A DNA stretch of 64,000 bases, from the NCBI GenBank assembly GCA_028554755.1, contig JAPTOF010000002.1, positions 7,799,001-7,863,000 of the forward strand, given 5' to 3'. Source of the stretch: Cordia subcordata (lineage: Eukaryota > Streptophyta > Magnoliopsida > Boraginales > Cordiaceae). Made by a program: the position numbers and the translations under genes. Positions 1 to 12,900 of the stretch are shown here, in pieces (position 1 is the first letter of the stretch; every line of letters starts with the position of its first letter). The notes beneath the pieces were generated by a model. It did not search any database. It had not been told where the DNA came from and worked only from the letters and a program-made list of their open reading frames with translations.

Positions 1-2125
1 TCACTTCTTAAAAAGCATTTCAAATCACATAGGCTGCTCTTTAATCTTTAATTATACATTTAGTCTTTTGTAAACAGAAAGCAGTCATTTGTAGTTGCGC
101 ATCTTTCATGATTATATGGTCTTCTTCATTGTATCTCTGGACCTTTTAATGTGTTCTTGTCCAAGGAAGCCTGTAGGTCCTGCTAGTCCTAGCATTTCTA
201 TGTCTCATTTTGTGATTGAGAGATATTTGGATCTTTTATACATATTTATATGAAGTGCTTTTATGGTCCTCGTACTGGTATTGAAATACTATATATGGAG
301 GTTTAGTATGTCTTTTGTGGTTTTCTTTGGAGTTTGAGATAATACTACCACCATTCCAAAGTTAGAGAGTATGTTGTGAGGATTTTAACCTTTTTTTTTA
401 AATGGAAAAGCAAAACCTGTACTTTTCATAACTACTCTTCAAATTATAATCTTCAAACATGAAAGTGGCTTCCTCCATAATTCAGATTTCAAAATGTAGT
501 GGGTTATAATTGGAATTATGTGGGGAAATGCTTTTTGTTTCAAAATGACCCATACTTGTCATCTTAAAAATGGAAAGCAGGACATCAACAATTGGATTCA
601 AGAAGTGTCAGTTTGGCTTTTCCTATTTCTTGCTAATTTAAATCTAGAGAGTTGTACAGTGCCTTGTACTTTAGGCTCATTGATTTGTCTATTTAACCAA
701 ACCAAATCAGACCTATGGAATATTAGTTGATAAGGCTATTCACTCCCATTGAGAGCTGGTTCTTTTGTAAGTTTCTGCACATGAGATTTCGTTCGGATAT
801 TTTCATCAGTCTCATTTTAAGTTTTCCTCTACCCTTCTTACGATGAATTATCTCCATATCTCCATACCTTCACACCCTCTAACAGGTGCCTTCGTTGTAC
901 CTTTTGGCGTGTTCAGACTATCTTAAACAATTCTCTCCCGTCTTATTTTGAAGAGGGGCTATGCTACTCTTTTCACATATCACTTTGTTTTTAATGTTGT
1001 CATTCCTAGTATTGTCAAATATTTACCTCAGCATTGTTGTCTTTGTGACTTGGTCATTGACATTTTATGAATATGTTGATAATTCACCTAATCATAACAT
1101 CTAGTCGAACCTTATGGAGAAGTCATAATGCTTCCACTTTTAACTAAAAGGGTATCTTCTAATTGCATGAGGCATTTGAGAGTCACTTCACTTCATCCAG
1201 CTTGCTTTGATTCTCTGACCTAGATTAGCATTAATTTTTCCTTTCTGAAGAATATTATGATAGAACCTGGTTATCTGACTATATCATTTTCCAGTATTCT
1301 TTCTGAGTAGAATTTATTTCTACCTCACTTCTTGACCCACTTTTGTTAAAATGATTAACACAAAAATACTAAAAAAGGAGTCAGGATTATACCATAGAAG
1401 ACGGTTTTGCGTGTTAAAGTCTTTTCCAGAAGCTTTGTGCCTTAGCGTGAAAATTGTTGTTCCTCTTTGTATCTTTGTATGCATGTCCAGAGGAAGGAGA
1501 AGGTTAATTCTTTTGAATGTGTTCTTTTGGAAGAAGAGATTTTTTCTTTTTTCTTTTTTTGGTTGGGGTTAGCAGTTTTGCAGAGAGAAAAAGGAAGACA
1601 GAGCACGTTTTTCTTTTCCAAATATTTAATATATCTTCTTTTTGTTTTTCTAACATTTATCTCTTATAAGTTGTTAATTTATATAATGCCCTATATCATC
1701 ATAGTAACACTCATTATTATCTGATATGAGAACGAATTTAGTTTATTCAGAATAATTAAATTCAATACGTCTAAATTGGGTTTACAAACCCACTCTATAA
1801 ATTCTCCCTACAGAACCAATACCTTATCAACCTTTTATAAGATAGATTGATTACGCCATGGCCCTTGCTTGAAACCTTTTCATAATTGAAAATCCCAAAT
1901 AACTAAATTTAATTTATAAGTTTCAGTTCGACTAAAACAATTAGGTGGTAACTAATTTGCCAGTAATCCTGGTGTTGGCTGCTCATGACAAATCCTGTGA
2001 CTCATCACAAAAGTTGCGAAATTACCTACCATTTCCTTTTCACTTAACTTTCTTGTCTTGTATCTCTGCTTATTTTCTGATTTTCTGTTGTTTGTAATTG
2101 GCTGCAACTTTGTAGCATATTGCAG
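1..2125. other. Non-coding stretch upstream of the first visible exon
   Basis: I see no supported exon here. The stretch is AT-rich with T-runs and short chance ORFs, and ends in a good acceptor (tattgcag) for the exon at 2126. The BAG6-like gene that follows lacks its N-terminal ubiquitin-like domain, so this is probably one of its long introns, with the 5' exons before the window. That placement is inference. Confidence 0.5.
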
Positions 2126-5100
2126 GCCGTTTGGAGCAAGAGGGAGGTTCTACTGACCCTAGTGCTCGAGGACAAATACAGACAGAGTCAGTGCAAGTAG
2201 GTCTGGCAATGCAACATTTAGGTGCTCTTTTTCTAGAGCTTGGAAGAACGATCCTGACTTTGCGTATGGGACATACGCCTGTAGGTCCTTTTCCTTCCCT
2301 TATTGGTTATTTGTGTTGCGAATGTTAGTCAGTTTTGACTGTTAGTTGCTTCTTGCAGGCTGAATCTTCTGTGAATGCTGGGCCGGCAGTTTATGTATCT
2401 CCAACAGGACCTAATCCAATAATGGTTCAGGTCTGTTGACAAGTCCCAGAGTATCTCCCCCCTTAATAAGTTGGTGCTTCTGACTGTTGAATTGTAAATT
2501 TGGAATTGGGAAGAGAAAGACCATTTGTTGTGCGAGTCTGCTGGAATTTAACTGTATGCTTAATATAATAAGCTTATGGGTAGAACTGGGAAAGTAATAA
2601 TGTGAAAGAGAATTGAAAAAGGTCTAAATATAATCTCTTGGATGGAGATGGGATCTAATATGTGCCCGACCTCTGGTATGTTCAACTGTCTGAATTTTCT
2701 TGAGGCGTAACTATAACTTTAACAGTCTACCATCTGAAATTAGCAAAGAGCGAATATTACTAGCATTTTGACAATTTTTGGTGCCTCTGTTATTTGTCTG
2801 TTGTGGGTCTGTTCTAACTAAACCTCTCCTTATTATCTGCTTCTATGTCATGTGATCACTCCTCTTTCTTTTATATTGCTATGGTTCTTTGCCTATTAAG
2901 GTTTATGAACATTATACTTTGTGATAATTGTTTCTCTGCAGCCGTTTCCACTTCAGACTAGCTCTCTCTTTGGTAGTTCTGCTCCCGCTCCTGCTCCTGC
3001 TCCAAATACTGGTGCGTTTGGTCCTGTTGGCATGGGAAACATCCCAAGGAATGTAAATATCCATATTCACACAGGTATATATTTTGAGAGACTCTAAATT
3101 TAGAAATCTTTGGAAGTATTGAGGGTTAAACTAACTTATTAGAAAATTATTCTTGACTAGGGGCATCACTAGCGCCTATTGTTTCTGCTGTTGGCCCAAG
3201 GGCAACTACTGCAGGAGGATCTCCTGGAGATCGCAGTAATATTGCTGGCTCTGGTAATTCTGGTCAACCACGAGCTTTGCCTGTGAGAAATGTCGTTGCG
3301 ACAGCTATTCCATCACAATCTTCTGTTGTCACAGTTCCTGGTGGGGTACAACCTGGTGCTGCTGTTTCGCAGGTTCCTGATTCTGCTTCACTATCTAATG
3401 TTATTTCTGAAGTGAGTTCACAAATTAGAAATATTATTGATACCATGCGGAATGAACAGCAGACATCACAAGGTGCGCATATTCATAATAGAGAATGGTT
3501 GTATGATAATATATGCAATATGCTAGGATTGAACTTTTGTGTCATGCAGACCAATCACAATCAGGGAATGCTAGTGTACAAGAGCAGTCTGTTGGTTCTC
3601 ATAGTGAAGGGATATCCTTCAGTGATAGATGTCATGATAAAAGAGCAGAAGAAAATATGAAGGTTCGCCTATCCCTGTACTTTTGTGTTCTTTTCAAAAA
3701 ATAATTACAACTGACGGAACTGTACTTGGCAGACACAACCTCAGGCTAGCCAACCTTGTAGCACTGATGGTACAGGAAATCTTACAAACTTTAAAGAGGA
3801 GCCGTCGACCAGCTCCTCTGGAGGCTCTCAACTCTTCTCTGGGACATCTAAGGCTAGTGAAGGGGCTCCACGATCCAGTCAGACCATGGATAACCCTGAA
3901 CATTCCGCAGCTACTCCAATTGGGCTTGGGCTAGGTGGTTTGCAGCCAAAGGTAGGAATTAGGATAAGCATTTTATGAGCACTTTACTATGATTTCTGAA
4001 TGCTCCTTCGAACAGAATACACCAATTTAAGGGATACAGTTTTATTTCCTTTACGGAATGATCCAGTGTCTCCAATGCTCTTGTTAGCTGATTGTGCAAA
4101 CCCAGCCTTATGCTGTCTCTGAAATTTACCACTATAAATGCAAATTCTCCAATCTGCATCCTATTATGCATATTTGTTGATTTTTTTATTGATATCTTGG
4201 CTCTTATTAGAAGTTCTCGACCATGGTGCTTCTCCAGCATGCTTTCCTTTCTTACCTTCTCTTAGTGGATTGGGTTGTATTATCAATCTAGCCCTAGGTC
4301 TACGATGCTGAACAATCTAGGTTTCTTTTGATTGAGTCTGTTGTTTGCAAAAATCTGTGGGCAGAGGCGAAGTAGGCCATCAAGGCCACAAGTGAAGAGT
4401 AGTGACGCTGCAACATCTAGTAACCAGAATCAATCTAGAATGGTTGGGCAACAGGTTTTGCAGACTCTTGCCTCCTTTGCAAGTAGGCAAAATGCAGATA
4501 TCCCATCCTCCGGGTCGCCTCCACATTCTACGAGGGGAAGCATGGAGACTACTTCTGCAGGAGGACAAAATGCTGATGCCCAAATTGATGTTGCCAATGC
4601 AATGTCCCAAATGCTTCACAGCCCCGCTTTAGATGGTTTACTAGCAGGAGTTTCACAGCAGACAGGCATTGGTTCACCTGATGTTTTGAGAAATATGATG
4701 AGCTCACTTACTCAGAATCCAGTCATGAGGAATACAGTCAATCAAATTGCTCAACAAATTGACAACCATGATATTGGAAGCATGTTCTCGGGTTTGGCTG
4801 GGGGCCAAGGTGGCGGCTTTGATCTGTCAAGAATGATTCAGCAAATGATGCCAGTTGTTTCTCAAGCTCTAGCTGGTACTTCGGCCGTACCCCAGTCATC
4901 TTCTGCCATTGATTCGGAGCTTAGACCAAGCAGGCTAGGGGGAGATGTAGTGCAAGTGCAAGAAAGCACTCAGGTGTGTATCTAAATTGAAATGAAGATC
5001 ATATGTTTAACACGTAGAAGCCTGTTGCTCTTGTTGCCAAACAATAATTTAGTGTTTGCTGAATCTGTAGCACTAGATCTCGTTATAAATTGGTGTAGTA

Positions 5101-5432
5101 CTTTTTCTCTAATAAGCCACTACTTCTACAGGTTGACCTTCAACAAGTGGCTCGAAGAATTGAACAGCAGAGTCCACCGGGAGAAATTTTCAGCGCTATG
5201 GTTGAAAATGTTGCACGGTCATATAACAATGGCAGTGGTTGGGAGAATTTGGTGAATGAATTATGTGGTGAACAGGGGTTGGTCAATGTGAGTATTGCCT
5301 CTTTTGTCACGATAGTTAATGCCAAAGAATAACTCCATATTCTTGAAATGCTTACTCTTTTTCCTTTTTAAGGAATTTATGGAGATGCTGCATCAGGATA
5401 TGTCCCGCCGGCTTGATGATGCAACGGAGTAG
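2126..5432 (+). CDS. BAG6-like ubiquitin-domain protein, C-terminal part (5' end outside window)
   Basis: Nine exons join in one frame: 2126-2280, 2359-2430, 2942-3074, 3161-3472, 3550-3662, 3733-3951, 4365-4973, 5132-5287 and 5373-5432 (stop TAG). All have GT-AG borders. The product is Gln/Ser/Pro/Gly-rich and of low complexity, with a conserved helical stretch in exon 7 (SQMLHSPALDGLLAG; RNMMSSLTQNPVMRN) and a C-terminus around ARRIEQQSPPGEIFSAMVEN and EFMEMLHQDMSRRL. This matches plant homologues of the large proline-rich protein BAG6 (Arabidopsis At5g42220 type), which carry an N-terminal ubiquitin-like domain and are thought to act in protein quality control. The ubiquitin-like domain is not in the window, so the start is missing. 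Family assignment is from remembered homologues. The exon 2942-3074 has an Ala-Pro repeat. No breaks are seen. Confidence 0.8.
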
Positions 5433-5948
5433 TTCAGAAATCCATGTTTTGATGCCTTATTTTGGTGACAACTATGTAATTGATTGTTTGGATTATTGGC
5501 ATTTATTCCCTGTATTCTGATGGCTAGTTTTGGTTTTCACCTGCGAATTACAAAATCATTGTACAAATTAGTATGGGGGCTACTGTTTTCGGATGTTCAT
5601 TGTGTTTATGCACATGTATCAGGATACAATTTTCAGGTAATACTCAGAATGTATGGTTTAAATTTTGCCTTGGACTTAGGTCGTGTTCGGCAACAACTTT
5701 TCAAGTAGCTTTTAGTGTTTTAACTAGTCAAAAAACTATTTTTTCAAATTATTATTGTTCAGTAAATTAGTGTTTCAAATAGATTTTTAAATAACTTTTA
5801 GCATTTCAACTAGTGTTTTTTAAAAGTTAAAAATTTTAGCCTTTAAAATAATTTTTAAATTGGGGGGGGGGGGATTCGACCTTTTTTTCATTTTCTTTGG
5901 CAATTCTATTCTTCTCTCATTTTTCTCTATATTTTTACCTTTTCTTTT

Positions 5949-5998
<50 letters not shown>

Positions 5999-8809
5999 TT
6001 CAAATTCTATGTAATTAACATTACTAAAAATTGTAAGTTTTATTAGTATGTTTTTTTAACAAAATATTTTTGAATCTATTAAAAATAATTTTTATAATAT
6101 TGATAAAAATATTAAAAAGTTAGTTATATTCTAATTGTAAAATATGATTATAAAAATAAATATTTAATTCTTATTCTTATAATAGTAATAATTATTATAA
6201 CAACAATAATGTAATAACATAACATCAATGATCTTTTGTGTTATTTTGCATTAATCAGCTAATTTAATTGCTGAATTTTACTGAACATATTTTATTTAAT
6301 TAACTAGCTAAATACAACAGATATTAGTTATTTATAGAACTATCAACTATTCTAATAGCAAAATTTGTTAAACAGGCCTTTAATAGGCTACTCAGGTTTG
6401 CGGTTTGATTAATGGATCCCATGTACAACAGGTGTTTACACCAAACTGTCTTCTATTTTCCCTTTAACATTATTCTTTCTCAAATTTCATTTATGCAACC
6501 ATTCGTTGAAGCACGTTGACCAATTTTTGTCCAGAATTGTCTATCAAGAACAATTTTTGGATTGATCTTCCAACTTGCCATCAAATTTGCATAATGTTGC
6601 GAGAGATTTGAATCTATTCTTAATCTTGCTAGAGTTGTTACAAGCTATGTGATCATGTTTAGCTTTCTCATTGACCGAATAGAGCACTACATAGTCAGCT
6701 TTTGTGGTTGTATGTGATTATAAGTTCTTCCTGAATATTTGGCCTAAATTCAACAAATAATATTACCTAATTAAAGCTACATCTAGTGCATTATCACCAA
6801 AATATAAACTTGATATGGCACAACATGTCAACAATATATGTAAGCAAAATTTGCTTAGGTGGCGTTACACCTGTCAATATGGATTGATGATTTGGACACA
6901 ATCAAATATGTGATGTAGCATATCTAAGTTCGAATAGGAATGCATCGAGGCCAAAGCTCTCAATAGGTTCGAATGAATCATGAATTGATTGATGGACTTC
7001 AAGGTAGTGTTCGAGGAGGCAATATAGAGGGCTTCGAAGACCCAATTTAATATGGAAAGAAGTTTGGACAGTTTTCAAGCTAACCAATTAGTGCGAAGTT
7101 ATCCAAAGATTGCATAAAACTAGGAATGGCATGGATAGTTATCAGATAGAATGTTGCAACTACAATAAAAGAAAAGAGACAGGACTTAAGAATGGATCTA
7201 AGAATCACACAACTCATCAGTTCCTTTGCAATTCCTTTACTTAATTTCTTAGCATAGCCTAGTATGGTTTCACCTAGCAATGAAATAGGCTTCGCTTAGC
7301 ATTAAAATAGCTTATTATAACTCATTCCATAGATTTAGCAGGCTTTCCTATTGTAATTTTTATTTCCTCCCAAGTAACTTACAATTAGTTTACATTCTAG
7401 TAAAGTATTTATAGCCAATCGAACAAATCATTCCTTGTATGATGAAGTTCTCAGTGGTAATAGTAAAACTTGTTAGTTATTTTATTCACAACTCTCACAA
7501 TTTATTCGACTAAAAAAAATAAGATTATAAGGTTCTAAGTGTAGTTATCGACTTCTCATAGGGACTCGAGACCTGTTTAAGACTTACCCTCAGCAATTCA
7601 AAACTTTTTTTAGTAAGATTAAGGCCCAAAATAGAGATCTAGTTGAGACAACTCCTAGAGATTAGCCCAAACAAGTAGATCCTCATTAAATTTGCTTATA
7701 GTCTGCAGATACAGTGCGCAAGCTTATTGCAAATACCAACGAGAATTTCAATTACAACTTTAATGTAGATTTAGATTTGTGAAAGTGTATAAAACATTTC
7801 ATGCATATTTGGTAGTGTTTTCATTTATGTTTGTGAAAGAAATAATGTGAGTTTGTATAATTTGTAACAAAAAATTCATTTGCTTTCTAAACCAAGGCAC
7901 CAAAATAATGACAAACACAGAGATTGAATTTACATCAACCTTATTTTTAAGTGAACATCCAATTTCAGAGGAGTAATGAAAAGGATAAGAAGGATAAGAA
8001 AAACTTATTGAATATTTTTCCAACTGCATTTTGTATTTTCCTTTCTGTGATTTAAGTTGCATTTTGTATCTTGTGAATTATATATTTCTTTTTAGTTACT
8101 TCCAATATTGTTTAGTTAGTATGTATGCTTCATAATTAAGTTGCCTTTTGTTTCATTCTTTTAAATAGCTTTCTTTTTTGCTATTTTAGTTAACTGGGTC
8201 TATGCATGCCTACTTAAGCTATAACCATAAAGGTTATTTCATTTTGGCCTGCCAATGGCCAAATGGTGCCGAGTTCTAATCTAAAAGCTAAGATTAATAG
8301 CCAATTTGGCTAAGCTTGTTTGGGGGTTATAGGCAGCAAATAATAAATAGCATGTAAGAAGCTGTTTTTCTCTAAAAGTTTATAAGCTGCAAAGTAAGTA
8401 GAGCCAAACAGGCTCTAAGGCTTGTCGTATAAATGCAACTTTGATGATTAATTAGGTGAACCTTAATGGAACTAACCAATTAACATGTTGACACGCATAA
8501 AAGGCTTATTAGAATTGTTTCCAAAAGAATATGAATCAAAATCCAGTTTAACCCACATTTCAAGTAGTTTACAGACATGTAATTGGTACAATCACTAAGG
8601 AAGTTAATTCTAAGATCTAAGTTTATAATACGAACAATTAATTGTAGATGAAGAGAAGAATATATATAAGCAAAGTGAAGAAGTATAGAAACAACATTTA
8701 GTATTGAGAAAGTAACGTATAAATGGTAGCATTGCGTGACTTGTGTTTTATAATGCCTTGGATATTATAGATACTTGTTAATTTTATTTATAACATTTAC
8801 TATCATCAT
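5433..8809. other. Intergenic region, AT-rich with decayed repeats
   Basis: 3' flank of the BAG6-like gene followed by about 3 kb without a supportable gene. It holds an AT microsatellite, a G-run at about 5863-5871, and a possible short MITE at about 8320-8420 whose ends (agcttgtttggg / ccaaacaggct) are inverted. ORFs at 6902-7280 and 7799-8062 on the minus strand show no recognisable motif and look like chance or decayed transposon sequence. Confidence 0.5.
5953..5994. repeat. (AT)n microsatellite
   Basis: About 20 uninterrupted AT dinucleotides in an AT-rich stretch downstream of the BAG6-like gene. Confidence 0.95.
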
Positions 8810-9104
8810 CTAGAATGATGCGGAAGTCATTCTTAAAGGAATCACCTCACATGAACATCACATATGGTGGATTGGTCCGATCATCGAGAACATTAAAGAG
8901 GTTGATTCGTCTTCAAAAGGACTTCAATCTTGAGTTGTTAAGCGTGAAGCAAACTTTCCTGCAGATTGGGTTGGAAGAAATATGGTTTCTGGCAATTTGG
9001 CTGGCTTTGGTTAGGCTCTATTCCCCCCACCCTAGTTGGCCTTTGGGTAATCTGCTGTAATGTTTTTTCAATTGAATAAAATTTTACCTGATAAAAAAAA
9101 AAAG
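8810..9104 (+). mobile_element. 5'-truncated LINE (non-LTR retrotransposon) fragment with poly-A tail
   Basis: The plus strand encodes a degenerate C-terminal RNase H-like segment typical of plant L1 elements: AEVIKGI-like text, then an acidic patch, then VKREANFPADWVGRNMV, interrupted by stops. It is followed by a short 3' UTR ending taaaattttacctgat and a run of 11 A. The 5' boundary is approximate and I could not confirm a target-site duplication. Dead on arrival (5' truncated). Confidence 0.6.
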
Positions 9105-9267
9105 GACTTTACTTGTGAGATTTATTATTTCTTATTCTACTAACCATTCTGTGTTTTCTTTATCATCTTGCAATTTGTGCAGAGCATTCATCTTTTTCTT
9201 TTTTTTTTTTTTTTTTGGGTGGGGGAAAAGGGGTTTTTCGAGGTGGGGTTAAATTATATTCATTAGA

Positions 9268-9597
9268 CTGTCTTCAATAGTCCTCCTATTCTTCTCTTAA
9301 ATTTAATTGATTTGAGTCATTTTTTTATAATTTGAAATTTTCTATGTTCAATTGTACTCCAACAACTCTCATATTTTTTTTTATCAAATTTTCAATTTAA
9401 AAAATTTCTATTTTAATTTTATCTCAATAGCTCTCTTATTTTAAAATATTGCAATTTCAAAGCTATGAGGATGGCAGATGGGATTTAGGCGTTGACTTTG
9501 GGAATGAAAAAAGTCCCTATATACGAGTGTTTTGTTTTGGGTAAAAAAAAACATAAAATTTGAAAATAAAATATGAGAACTATTGAAATACTTTACT
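9268..9597. repeat. Possible MITE with inverted ends, upstream of CMT3
   Basis: The left end reads ttcaatagtcctcctatt and the right end, inverted, reads ttcaatagttctcatatt. The same motif recurs inside (about 9358-9377 and 9424-9442). No clean target duplication was found. It lies 0.4-0.7 kb upstream of the CMT3 start, so it may fall in that promoter. Confidence 0.4.
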
Positions 9598-9962
9598 ACT
9601 AACAACTCTTTAAAGTGTTAAAATTTTTGTATTTTAAGAAATTTATTAGAACCACCTTTCAAGTCCACTAAGGTTGACAGGCTTACAAGTCTACTAAGGT
9701 TGGCAGGCAAGCAACCAATCAAAAATCACTTTTCGCGGACTTAAAACCTATTATTTCAATCCAGTTTTTTCAATCACGTCAATTCCGGATTTTCCCGCTT
9801 CCAGCCCACTAACGTTCAAATTTTTCATATCCCACGCTTTCCAAGCCCCCTTTTTAAACCCCTAAAATTCTCACACACCACTTGCCACACATTTCCCCTC
9901 ACAATTTCACACACAGCAACACACTCAGACACACACACACACACACACTCTCCGTCTCCACA

Positions 9963-12900
9963 ATGCCGAGCAAGAGGAAGGCCTCGTCCTCTCCAAAAGG
10001 AGTAGCAGACTCTTCTAAGAAGAAAATGCGGCTGCCGGTGGTGGCGGAGAGTGATTTGATTGAGGAAGAGCCTGAAGTGGCGAATGCTTCAGAGGTGGAA
10101 GAAGGTGAGGGCTGGGCCAGGCCGCTGTCGCGGCAGGTGAGAAAGAAAACAGCTGCAAATGGAAAAAGAGAAGCCGGAGAAAAGGAAGAGGATGAAGATG
10201 TATTTACTAGCGCACCGGTACCGGATGGTGAGGCTAAAAAACGTTGGCCTCATCGGTACCAGCAGCCAAAGGTCTCAAATGTATTATCATATCAATAAGT
10301 ATTAATTTGAAATAGATTTCTAATGCATCTGTGTGTGTGAGTTGTTATTGTTATTGTTTGTTGAACAAGGTTCAACAGAATTAACATTATCTTCTATTTT
10401 TGATTACAGAAGAAGATGAAAGGAAGTGGAACAACGAAGGATATAAAAAGGTGTGCTTATTATTGTTGAAGTTGTAAAGAATTAATGTATTTTCATGTAC
10501 GCAATATGTTTTTTACTACTCTTACAATATTTGATTTTTCAACGCAATGTCCCATATTGTGGGAGGTGGTTTATAAGTGGTGTTGTGAATTTAAAAGATA
10601 AATTATTCAGCTAGTTAATATGAGGATCAAGTAGTTATTTCTGAGGCTTTGTTAATTGCATCTGCTTGCCTGGAGTTTTGGGACAATGATATTTAGAGCC
10701 AGTGTAACATAGGCTAAAGTGTTACACTAGAAAAGTGGTGGGTGCCTCTTTTGAACTCTAGGAGTCATTTTTAAAATCTTGCATTCCCTATTATGTATTG
10801 TGTTTTGATAAAGTGGTATTTAGAGTTAATCACCAATTGAAAGTTGTAATTGTGGGAGGTTTTAGGGTGTGTACTTTATCAAAAAGTTTAAATTTGTACA
10901 GAGGATATTGATATATTTATTTATGGTATTAATACACACCTTATGTGTGGCAAAATTTGTTTTTTAGCCTTGCAAGCGGATAGTTCTAAAATTTTTGAAT
11001 GGGTGGTGTAGAGTTATCATTTCATCTAAAAGTTTAAGTTTGTAAAGAAGTTATTGGTGTATATATTAACATCAACAATTGGATACGAGAAATGTCTACA
11101 ACAGGCAAATTACTATTCCAAAAAGGTGGAGGGAGCTATCTTTAGAATCCTGCACTAATGGTTTGTGTTTTGAACAACACATTAGGTCCGTAATTGAGGG
11201 TGTGTATAATGTTTGATTTGAGAAGCTTTAAGTGATGGTTTATAAGAGACTTTAAGTGAAAAATTCAGTACTATAGTTATTTATTAAGCTTACAACTTTA
11301 ATTTTGCTTGTGCAATTTGGGATGTCAAGAGTGACATTTTCTTCCTTCTTGCCTGCTTTCTCTCTAGTCTACTTGAAATTTTGGATTATTTTGTGATGCA
11401 GTAATGACGATGAAGAAGAGGAACTAATTCCAGCAACAAGACATTTCACCCAGGCTAAGGTTGATGGACAAATCTATAATCTTTATGATGATGCATATGT
11501 AAAGGTAAAAATATTAATTAATGGCTTTCTAGAAGTTGATGTAATCTTTTCTTATGAACTGATGGACATGAAGTATTCTTCCAAAATATGAGTTTGTTTG
11601 TATTTCTCTTAGATTAAAGTTTTATTTGGTCCATTTTTTTTACATTTTAAGTTACTCCTTATAGAAAGTTGAAAATAATATGAAACTAGAATTATAAAAA
11701 ATTGAAAAATTAAGCTACGAATTGGAGCTTTTGGAGAAATACTTTTTAAAAGTTTTTCTTACATCAAATTTGGAGATGCCTGCAAAATAATTTAAAGTTG
11801 AATACTTAAAAATATAAGTAACAGAAAAAATAAAGAAAAGAGAAAAATTCTAAGTAGCTCTGCATCTCATTGCTTGGATATGAGTACAAGTGCTCTGCTA
11901 TTTATAATTGAAGTAATACACTTAAGTTAGTTACAATAGGTCTAAACTATAACTAACTTAACAACTATTGCTGAGCCAACAATCTTAACTCACGCCTTAG
12001 CATGGCTGAACTCGAGCTGCTCCTGATCAAGAGATTAGTCTTGACTCCTCTTGACTAAAAACTTGCTTCCTTATGCTTCTCCTTATCAGCCCCCTTAACT
12101 TGAGACTAGGAGGGGATAAGGAGAAATTAGGCAAAGGCTTGGTTATGAGGTCTAAGACTGGATCCTTGATACCTTCCAGATATGACATTAACTCTTTAAC
12201 ACCTCCTACAATTGAATCACAATCTTTCAAAGCAGAATCTAAGTTTTATCATTGGCCTCAAGCAATGGATAAGGAGTATCAAGCTTTACAGAGTCAACAT
12301 ACATGCGACCTTGTTCCTTTCCCTTAAAGCAGAGCACCAATTGGATGTAAGTTGGTAGACAAAATGAAAAAAAATGCAGATGGCGCTATTGCTAGATACA
12401 AAGCCAGACTTGTGGGTAAGGACTTCCATCAAGTTCATGGTGTGGATTACTTAGAGACTTTTAGTCCTGTGATTAATATGCAAACACTCAGTATGACTCT
12501 TGATACCATAACGCAAAACATAAGAGGATAGAAAAATATCTAAGCAACTTTGCATTTCATTGCTGAGCTGGCAATCCTAACTAACTTCTTACCATAGTCG
12601 CACTCAAGCTACTCTTGATCAAGAGATTAGTCTTGACATCTGTCGACTCAAGACTTGCTTCTTTGTGCTTCTCCTTATCAATAAGGCTACGGGGCTTTTG
12701 TTTAATGTTATTTTATTGTTGAAAGTCTAAACCTTAACAACTAAAATTTCACAATTACATGAAATAGATTCTAGAGTGTTCTATAATAATCTTGGAACTT
12801 GCAACCCTTTACATGTGTTAGTAGTAGAAATATGGTAATAGAGTTATGGTCATTTTCCATTATGGTAAGTGGAGATATAAGAAACTTTGTATGTTATAAA

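Noticed and set aside
6902..7280. Two minus-strand ORFs as a gene
   Set aside because: No motif, no splice logic joining them, and codon use like the AT-rich spacer.
8815..9060. An 81-residue protein gene
   Set aside because: The reading frame is the wrong phase of a decayed LINE RNase H region with a poly-A tail.
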